DNA from: Holophaga sp.
Lineage (GTDB): Bacteria > Acidobacteriota > Holophagae > Holophagales > Holophagaceae
NCBI GenBank assembly: GCA_031292735.1
Contig: JARLGP010000263.1
Location: forward strand, 1-11,575
Reading direction: 5' to 3'
DNA length: 11,575 nt
This document shows positions 6,995-11,575 of this stretch, piece by piece (position 1 is the first letter of the stretch; each line of letters opens with the position of its first letter). Under the pieces are notes generated by a model, which was not told the origin of the DNA, searched no databases, and saw nothing but the letters and a program-made list of their open reading frames with translations. The translations under genes were made by a program, and so were the position numbers.

Positions 6995-7995
6995 TCAAGA
7001 TCCCTGGCGCGTTCGCAACCGGCGTTGAATGGGGGCAAAAACGGGATTGGGGCCACGGTGCAGAGGGTAGGGCCTGCCTTCCTGCTGGGCCTGCCAGTAA
7101 GCCCAGGGCAGTTTCCCGGCGCCCAGTTCGTAGTCATAGCCGTCGTAGGACTCCCTGAAGGAGTAGAAGGCCCAATGGGAACGCCGTGCTTCCACCGCGG
7201 TCAGCACGTCGTCCAGGTAGATGGCGGCGCCTGGCGAACCACGGTGGCAGCCGAATTCCCCCAGCACCATGCGGCATTCAGGAATGTCCATGCTCCTCGC
7301 CCAATCGTAGGCCGGCTGGAGGAAACAACCTACCCGCTGCCGGTCCCAGGTCCGCACAACGCCCGTCATGGACGGAATCCGGCCCGGGTAGATAAAAGGG
7401 TGGGCCCGCCGGATATTTCCGGGATTGGACCAGCGGAAGGGCTCGTACATGTGGAAGGCGTACAGGGTTCGCGCTCCGCCGACCTCGCCGGGCCAGTAGG
7501 AGAACGCCGTGGGGCGTCCGAACCAGCCGGCGTCGAGCATGACTGGAATCTGTGGATCCACCTGGCGGATGGAATCCACGATCGTCCGGTAGAAATCCGG
7601 CAGGTCTCGCGCCGTCCCCCGCACCCTGGCATACCAGGCCCGCAACTGGTCCCGCGTGGCCTCCTCGCTCACCCCCGCCCCCTTTTCCGGGGCAGGTTCG
7701 TTGACGAGATTGCAGGCGACCAGAGCTGGATGGTCCTTTTGTCATAGGCCAGGCGCATCCACTCGATGCCCATGGACCGCGCTTCGCGGAAATAGGCAGC
7801 CGATGGGGGCGCTTCGTTCATGCAGTTGGCGCCATGGCGAGCGTGGCTGGTCCAGAAGCGCATCTTGTCGGCACCATTCCCCGAGGTGCGATGGGCATCC
7901 TGGGCCTGGGCCCTGGCGGCGCTCAAGGAAAGGGAGGCGGCCAAAAGCATGGCCATCCAGGGACGGACGGTAGGGCAGGTATCTGGTGAAGGCAT
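6995..7995 (-). pseudogene. GH5 cellulase-like gene broken by deletion and frameshift
   Basis: The intact ancestor would have been a secreted glycoside hydrolase family 5 enzyme (endoglucanase-type TIM barrel). The 5' part, from ATG 7995 with GGAG 6 bases upstream, encodes a signal-like hydrophobic stretch (MAMLLAASLSLSAARAQA, about 14-31). It continues through FREARSMGIEWMRLAYDK, ending near 7738. Homology then resumes one frame over at about 7735 with DHPALVACNLVNEPAPEKGAG-type sequence. The NEP motif carries the catalytic acid/base Glu, and the reading continues to a stop at 6995. MVLGEFGC further on carries the expected nucleophile Glu. In one frame the first part runs on into a stop at 7669; in the other a TGA at 7742-7744 blocks upstream reading. 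The barrel segment normally found between these parts is missing, pointing to an internal deletion whose length is not a multiple of three. Base composition is less GC-rich than in the neighbours. No function is expected unless the sequence has an assembly error. Confidence 0.82.
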
Positions 7996-8332
7996 TCATC
8001 GCTCCAGGTGTGCCAATCCGCCGGCGGCCTGAAACAAGATGCCTTCAGGTCCAGGAAGATTCCTGCCCTTGAGAAATTCCGCAACATCCCTTTTCTGAAA
8101 CTGAACCGCCTTGGCGCGCAAGGATGCTCTCGTATCCTGGCCAGGTGCGGACCGCTCCCGTCAGGTTCCCGCCCGCCATCCAGGGCCTCTGGGGCCGGAG
8201 CGGCGGCCTCGTTGGCGGTATAGTGCATCTTCCAACTCCACCCTTCCGGCAGGCCGATCGTTAGAAACAGGAGACAGCAGACCATGGACATTCTCACCTT
8301 GGCACGGACGTGTTCAGCCGCCGGGTGCCGGC
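7996..8332. other. 337 bp without a convincing gene
   Basis: No frame here gives a protein I recognise. The region must hold the promoters of the GH5 relic (leftward) and of the ABM-fold gene (rightward). A TATAGT at 8219-8224 resembles a -10 element but has no matching -35. A good ribosome binding site (AGGAG, about 8268-8272) precedes an ATG at 8284, but that ATG opens a frame different from the ABM gene. On the - strand a short hydrophobic run (MSMVCCLLFLTIGLP) is readable near 8240-8310, with nothing recognisable after it. Confidence 0.45.
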
Positions 8333-8671
8333 ATGAGCGCCGGTCCCTTCGCGGCCACCCCGGCCCCACCCTATTTCGCGGTGATCTTCAGCTCCCTGAG
8401 AACGCCCGGCGACCAGGGCTACGAAGTGATGGCCGAGCGGATGGTGGAACTGGCCGCCCTCCAGCCGGGCTTTCTCGGTGTGGAAAGCGCCCGGGGCCAG
8501 GACGGTTTCGGGATCACCGTTTCCTACTGGGACTCCCTGGCGGCCATCGAGGCCTGGCGCGACCAGCTGGACCACCGGCAGGCCCAGCGGCTGGGCGTGG
8601 AAAGGTGGTACGAGCACTTCGAGCTGCGGGTCGCCAAGGTGGAACGGGCGCGCGCCGGCGAAAGCCTGTAG
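8333..8671 (+). CDS. Antibiotic biosynthesis monooxygenase (ABM) fold protein
   Basis: This is a 112-residue protein of the dimeric alpha/beta-barrel (ABM, heme-degrading-monooxygenase-like) superfamily. Family hallmarks are PPYFAVIFSS (about 12-21), the helix YEVMAERMVELAALQPGFLGVE, ITVSYWDSLAAIEAW and a final FELRVAKVER strand. This subgroup is usually annotated as a small cofactor-less or heme-related monooxygenase; no substrate can be deduced and many members are uncharacterised. It is probably cytoplasmic. The start is uncertain. The ATG at 8333 fits the family N-terminus but has a poor ribosome binding site, while a much better site precedes an out-of-frame ATG at 8284. The isochorismatase-like gene follows after 164 bp on the same strand, so the two may share a detoxification or secondary-metabolism role, but this is only suggested by proximity. 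Confidence 0.85.
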   Translation: MSAGPFAATPAPPYFAVIFSSLRTPGDQGYEVMAERMVELAALQPGFLGVESARGQDGFGITVSYWDSLAAIEAWRDQLDHRQAQRLGVERWYEHFELRVAKVERARAGESL

Positions 8672-8719
8672 CGCAACTGGCGTGGTGGGGTTACAGGTCC
8701 GGCACACACCCGCGACAGC

Positions 8720-8733
8720 CGCGGGCAACCGCG
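8720..8733. other. Small GC hairpin with GCAA tetraloop
   Basis: CGCGG (8720-8724) and CCGCG (8729-8733) form a perfect 5-bp stem around a GCAA loop, which is of the stable GNRA type. It lies about 50 bases after the ABM stop and before the sigma54-like promoter. There is no T-run, so a termination role is only possible. Confidence 0.3.
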
Positions 8734-8781
8734 CGGCCCCCGCCTGTCCCAAAGGTGAGCCGGCACAGGGAAGGGCACGCT

Positions 8782-8797
8782 TGGCACGAATGTTGAT
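8782..8797 (+). promoter_or_regulatory. Candidate sigma54 (-24/-12) promoter
   Basis: TGGCACG at 8782-8788, then exactly four bases, then TTGAT at 8793-8797. The sigma54 consensus is TGGCACG-N4-TTGC(A/T), so the -24 element is perfect and the -12 element has one mismatch (A for C). The predicted start, about 12 bases downstream near 8809, would give a leader of under 30 bases containing the strong ribosome binding site of the isochorismatase-like gene. The mismatch falls at a highly conserved base and no activator gene is nearby, so the call is tentative. Confidence 0.4.
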
Positions 8798-8835
8798 TCC
8801 CCGAATGGCAAACCATCCTTTAGAGGAGGATCCTC

Positions 8836-9432
8836 ATGCCAGACGCTTCCGTAACCTTGAGAGAACTGCTGGGACTGGGGCAACAGCCGGCGCCCTTGAA
8901 GGAATCGGCCCTCATCATGATCGACTGCCAGAACACCTACCGTTCCGGGATCATGGCCCTGACCGGGGTGGAGGAGGCCCTGCTGGAAGCCCGGAAGCTG
9001 CTGGAACTGGCCAGGACCTTGAAGATCCCCATCTTCCATGTGCGCCACGATGCCGGTGCGGGCTCGCCCTATGACATCAACGCCGAGGTCGGCGCCTTCG
9101 CCAAGGAGGTCGCTCCCCACCGCGGCGAACCGGTGATCACCAAGAACCTGCCCAACGCGTTCTTCCAGACTGACCTGGACCAGCAGCTGAAGGCCATCGG
9201 GATCCACAACATCGTCCTGGCCGGGTTCATGACCCACATGTGCATCAATTCCACCGCCCACGGCGGGTTCGCCCTGGGCTACGCCCCCACCGTGGTGGCC
9301 AGCACCACCGCCACCCGCCCACTCCAGGCCGCCAACGGCAAGGTGGTCAGCGCCCAGGAGGTGCAGGACGCGGCCATCGCCTCCACCCGGGACCTCTACG
9401 CGACGATCATCGACCGGGTGTCCGATTTCTAG
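8836..9432 (+). CDS. Isochorismatase-family cysteine hydrolase
   Basis: This is a 198-residue hydrolase of the isochorismatase-like superfamily, which includes nicotinamidases, N-carbamoyl amidohydrolases and related amidases. The family's catalytic triad is visible: Asp30 in ALIMIDCQNTY, Lys103 in VITKNLPNAF and Cys136 in AGFMTHMCINSTAHGGF. The cis-peptide-like segment before the nucleophile and the Ala/Gly-rich helix after it are typical, and the length is normal. The substrate cannot be read from the sequence; the HMCINSTA form is common in stand-alone proteins annotated simply as cysteine hydrolases. The ATG at 8836 is well supported by GAGGAGG about 6 bases upstream. There is no signal peptide. 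A near-consensus sigma54 promoter lies about 40 bases upstream. Its end faces the end of the next gene with only 10 bases between stops. Confidence 0.93.
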   Translation: MPDASVTLRELLGLGQQPAPLKESALIMIDCQNTYRSGIMALTGVEEALLEARKLLELARTLKIPIFHVRHDAGAGSPYDINAEVGAFAKEVAPHRGEPVITKNLPNAFFQTDLDQQLKAIGIHNIVLAGFMTHMCINSTAHGGFALGYAPTVVASTTATRPLQAANGKVVSAQEVQDAAIASTRDLYATIIDRVSDF

Positions 9433-9442
9433 TTCCTAGTTT

Positions 9443-10135
9443 CTAGTCCTGGTCCGCGGGACCGGCATGGCGCCGCAGCATCCGCCGCAGGGCCGGGTGG
9501 GTGACGCGGGTGGAGGCCAGCAGCCGTTCCTCGGCCGGCAGGGCGAGGATCCAGGTGGCCGCCAGGCCCAGCATCAGGCCGGATTCCGGCTTGGCCAGGC
9601 CGCGGTCCAGGGCGGCCAGCACCTGGTGGGCCACCGGCACCACGTCCCGCCAGCGGGAATTCTGCAGGGCTTCCGCCTGCATGGTGGTGAGCTCCGGAAG
9701 GATCAGCCGCTCCAGCCACTCCGTGGTCAGCCGCGGGTTCTGCAGGAAGGCCGACAGCACCCCCACGTTGCGCACCTTCCAGATGGCCGGCCACAGGGGG
9801 TTGGGGGCCAGGGGCGCCAGGCTGCGGCGCTCGCCCGTGGTCATCACCGCCCACTGGGCCAGCAGCCGTTCCGTGGCATGGGCCCGGGCCTGGGGGTGGG
9901 CCGAGGCGTCGCCGGCGATGGCCGCCAGCGCCCGCCAGGGGAGGGTGGGCAGCAGCCGGTTGCGCAGGTGGGGCGGCGCCTGCAGGTGCTGGGCGATCCA
10001 GCGCAGCAGCATGGGCCTTTTCAAGATCTCCTTGACCCCGGCCGCCGCTTCCAGCCACCCGGGCGGCGGCGCGGGATGCCGCAACAACCTCAGGAACTGA
10101 GGCCAAGGCATTTGGGGGGGAAGCGGCCAGGTCAC
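9443..10135 (-). CDS. Uncharacterised helical protein
   Basis: I do not recognise this 230-residue protein. It is rich in Leu, Ala, Arg, Trp and Pro and is predicted almost entirely helical. It shows repeated short Asn-Pro segments followed by amphipathic helices (PNPLWPAIWKVRNVGVLSAF and LQNPRLTTEWLERLI, about 111-145), which recall HEAT-like repeats of protein-interaction surfaces. There is no signal peptide or clear membrane segment. The GTG at 10135 is chosen because GGGGA lies about 10 bases upstream, whereas the ATG at 10111 has no ribosome binding site; longer upstream reading would overlap the DUF2520 gene. Its coding status is supported by residue composition and by how exactly it fills the space between two confident genes. 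It is divergent from the DUF2520 gene with 36 bases between the starts, so both promoters must be compact or overlap coding DNA. Confidence 0.75.
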   Translation of the reverse strand: MTWPLPPQMPWPQFLRLLRHPAPPPGWLEAAAGVKEILKRPMLLRWIAQHLQAPPHLRNRLLPTLPWRALAAIAGDASAHPQARAHATERLLAQWAVMTTGERRSLAPLAPNPLWPAIWKVRNVGVLSAFLQNPRLTTEWLERLILPELTTMQAEALQNSRWRDVVPVAHQVLAALDRGLAKPESGLMLGLAATWILALPAEERLLASTRVTHPALRRMLRRHAGPADQD

Positions 10136-10171
10136 CGCCCCATTGTCCCCCGACTCGGGCACACTGGTCCC

Positions 10172-10801
10172 ATGGCAAAACTCTTTTCCATCTTGGGCAG
10201 GGGCCGGGTGGGGCGGGCCCTGGCGTCCGCCTGGGGGGACCGGGTGGAACTGCTGCCCGGGGACGCCTGCCCCGAAGGCCTGGTGCTGCTGGCGGTGCCC
10301 GACCGGGCCCTGGAGGGGTGCGCCCGGCGCTTTCCGGGGCGCTGCGTGCACCTTTCCGGAAGCTTCCACCTGGACGGCCTGCCTTCGGCCCATCCGCTCA
10401 CCAGTTTCGACGGGCAGCCGGCGGACTGGAGCGGAACCCCCCTGGGGTTGACCGGGCCGGTGCCCGAGGTGGTGGTGGGCGCCTTCATGGCGCTGGGTTT
10501 CCTGCCGTTCCAGCTGCCGCCGGAGCGGAAGGCGCTCTACCATGCCTGCGCCGTGCTCACGTCCGGGCACGCCTCGGCGCTCTGGCTGGGAGCCGCCGGG
10601 CTCCTGGCCCAGGCCGGGGTGGACCTGCCGGGGCGCGGGCTGATCCCGCTGGCCGAGGCCACCGTGCGCAACCTCGAGCGGCACGGCGCCGCCGGCCGCA
10701 CCGGGCCGTTCGTGCGCGGGGACGTCGCCACCATCGACCGGGACGCCGCGGCGCTGCCCGAGCCCTGGCGGGACATCTTCCTTCGCCTGGGCCAGTTGTA
10801 A
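10172..10801 (+). CDS. Rossmann-like and DUF2520 domain protein (short)
   Basis: This is a 209-residue protein of the family with an N-terminal NAD(P)-binding Rossmann-like domain and a C-terminal DUF2520 helical domain, related in fold to F420-dependent NADP reductases and pyrroline-5-carboxylate reductase. Visible markers are the dinucleotide-binding loop ILGRGRVGRAL (7-17, with Gly9, Gly11 and Gly14), LLAVPDRAL (39-47), HPLTSF (74-79), the CAVLTSGHASALWLGA helix (126-141) and TGPFVRGD (177-184). It is shorter than the roughly 250-300 residues usual for the family, mainly through a compact Rossmann half. The reaction is unknown. The ATG at 10172 has no clear ribosome binding site, but the GxGxxG loop position leaves little room for any other start. 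The M61 peptidase gene begins 19 bp after the stop, so the two are probably co-transcribed. Confidence 0.88.
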   Translation: MAKLFSILGRGRVGRALASAWGDRVELLPGDACPEGLVLLAVPDRALEGCARRFPGRCVHLSGSFHLDGLPSAHPLTSFDGQPADWSGTPLGLTGPVPEVVVGAFMALGFLPFQLPPERKALYHACAVLTSGHASALWLGAAGLLAQAGVDLPGRGLIPLAEATVRNLERHGAAGRTGPFVRGDVATIDRDAAALPEPWRDIFLRLGQL

Positions 10802-10820
10802 CGATCAGAGGAGACCATCC

Positions 10821-11575
10821 ATGCCACGAGTGCGCAGCCTGCCAGAGCCGATCCAGGCTACCGTTCAACCGCTGGACCTGGCCATGCACGAGATCCAGGT
10901 GACCCTCGTGCTCCCCGCCGAGGCGGTGGCCCGGGGGGCGGTGCTGGCGCTTCCGGTCTGGACCCCGGGTTCCTACCTGATCCGCGACTACGCGCGGTTC
11001 CTGGACCGGCTCACCGCGGTGGACGGGGACGGCCGGCCCCTGGCCCTGGAGAAGCTGGACAAGCAGCGCTGGCGGCTGGCCGCCGGCAACGGCGGCGCCA
11101 CGGTCAGCTACCGGCTGTTCTGCAACGAGCTCACCGTGCGCACCAACCACGTGGATGCCGGCCACGCCCACCTGGTGGGCGCCGCCACCTTCCTGTACCT
11201 GGAGGAGCCGGGCCCGCGGCCGTTCCGGGTGGCCTTCGCCGGCTGGCCCGGGGAATGGCGGATCGCCACCGCGCTGCCCCCGGCGGAAGACGGCTACCTG
11301 GCCGCCGACCACGACACGCTGGTGGACTCGCCGTTCGAGCTGGGCAGCTTCCGCATGCACAGCTACAGCCAGCAGGGCTGCGAATTCCGGTTCGCCATCA
11401 GCGGCGACCATCCCGGGGACGAAGCCCGCATCCTGGCCGCCACCCAGGCCATCACCGCGGTCTGCGGCGCCATCTTCGGCGGCTTCCCCTGCGCCCGCTA
11501 CCTGTTCCTGCTCACCTTCTGCCCCGGCATGCGCGGCGGCCTGGAGCACCGGGAGAGCACCTCGCTGCTGGCCGA
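10821..11575 (+). CDS. M61-family peptidase, N-terminal part
   Basis: This is the first 251 residues of a peptidase of the M61 (glycyl aminopeptidase) family, cut off by the right edge. The N-terminal beta domain typical of M61 is present, with VWTPGSYLIRDYARFLD (47-63) as its signature and the DSPFELG motif at 169-175. The start of the catalytic domain is seen in MRGGLEHRES (237-246). The zinc-binding HExxH motif and the PDZ domain expected later lie outside the window, so activity cannot be checked. No signal peptide is seen, so the protein appears cytoplasmic. The ATG at 10821 has AGAGGAGA 7-8 bases upstream and lies 19 bp after the DUF2520 gene, suggesting one transcript. Confidence 0.93.
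   Translation, partial: MPRVRSLPEPIQATVQPLDLAMHEIQVTLVLPAEAVARGAVLALPVWTPGSYLIRDYARFLDRLTAVDGDGRPLALEKLDKQRWRLAAGNGGATVSYRLFCNELTVRTNHVDAGHAHLVGAATFLYLEEPGPRPFRVAFAGWPGEWRIATALPPAEDGYLAADHDTLVDSPFELGSFRMHSYSQQGCEFRFAISGDHPGDEARILAATQAITAVCGAIFGGFPCARYLFLLTFCPGMRGGLEHRESTSLLA

Noticed and set aside
8219..8224. TATAGT as a -10 element for the ABM gene
   Set aside because: No -35 match at 16-18 bp and no extended -10; not enough to call a promoter.
7923..8310. - strand small hydrophobic open frame near 8240-8310
   Set aside because: The hydrophobic run is short, nothing recognisable follows, and the frame overlaps the start of the GH5 relic in another phase.
10136..10684. N-terminal extension of the 9443-10135 gene to 10684
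   Set aside because: The extension is antisense to the DUF2520 gene, whose motifs are clear, and its residues look like antisense shadow.
1..11575. CRISPR arrays, tRNA or rRNA genes, insertion sequences, toxin-antitoxin or defence genes
   Set aside because: I looked for repeat-spacer patterns, cloverleaf-like segments, terminal inverted repeats and transposase motifs and saw none.

Overview
The window is high-GC bacterial DNA with short gene spacing. Its anchor is the start of a division and cell-wall (dcw) cluster, mraZ-rsmH-ftsL, on the + strand. The base composition, the gene style and the combination of a PAS protein, a DUF2520 protein and an M61 peptidase would fit Acidobacteriota of the Holophaga/Geothrix type. 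That placement is an impression from the protein sequences and is not proven by anything in the window.

Layout. Positions 1-2256 (- strand) hold the N-terminal 752 residues of a GH13 alpha-glucan enzyme that runs off the left edge. Just upstream on the same strand is a membrane histidine kinase with a PAS-like region (2279-3619) and no visible response regulator. The AT-richer interval 3620-3860 separates this kinase from the divergent mraZ. It carries a possible sigma70-type promoter followed by five GTGG-like blocks at exactly 10 bp spacing, which matches what is known of operators bound by MraZ itself. mraZ, rsmH and ftsL follow, with a 2 bp gap and then a 4 bp ATGA overlap. The cluster then stops: no ftsI or mur gene follows. 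A hairpin sits directly after ftsL, and the next gene encodes a soluble PAS protein ending in a CxxC...CxxC motif.

Positions 6840-8332 look like decaying or accessory DNA. They contain a secreted GH5 cellulase-like gene on the - strand, broken by an internal deletion that shifts the frame, followed by about 340 bp without a convincing gene. After this come two small + strand enzymes: an antibiotic-biosynthesis-monooxygenase (ABM) fold protein and an isochorismatase-family cysteine hydrolase. The hydrolase has a near-consensus sigma54 (-24/-12) promoter.

Positions 9443-10135 (- strand) encode an unrecognised helical protein whose end meets the hydrolase tail to tail. It starts 36 bp from a divergent, short DUF2520 Rossmann protein (10172-10801). 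That gene is followed after 19 bp by the N-terminal part of an M61-family peptidase, which runs off the right edge.

Functionally, mraZ-rsmH-ftsL is a classic autoregulated division operon. The other genes are loosely associated, and I see no clear multi-gene defence or mobile system. The most distinctive signals are the five-block MraZ operator, the early end of the dcw cluster, the frameshifted GH5 relic, the sigma54-like promoter and the Cys4-tailed PAS protein.
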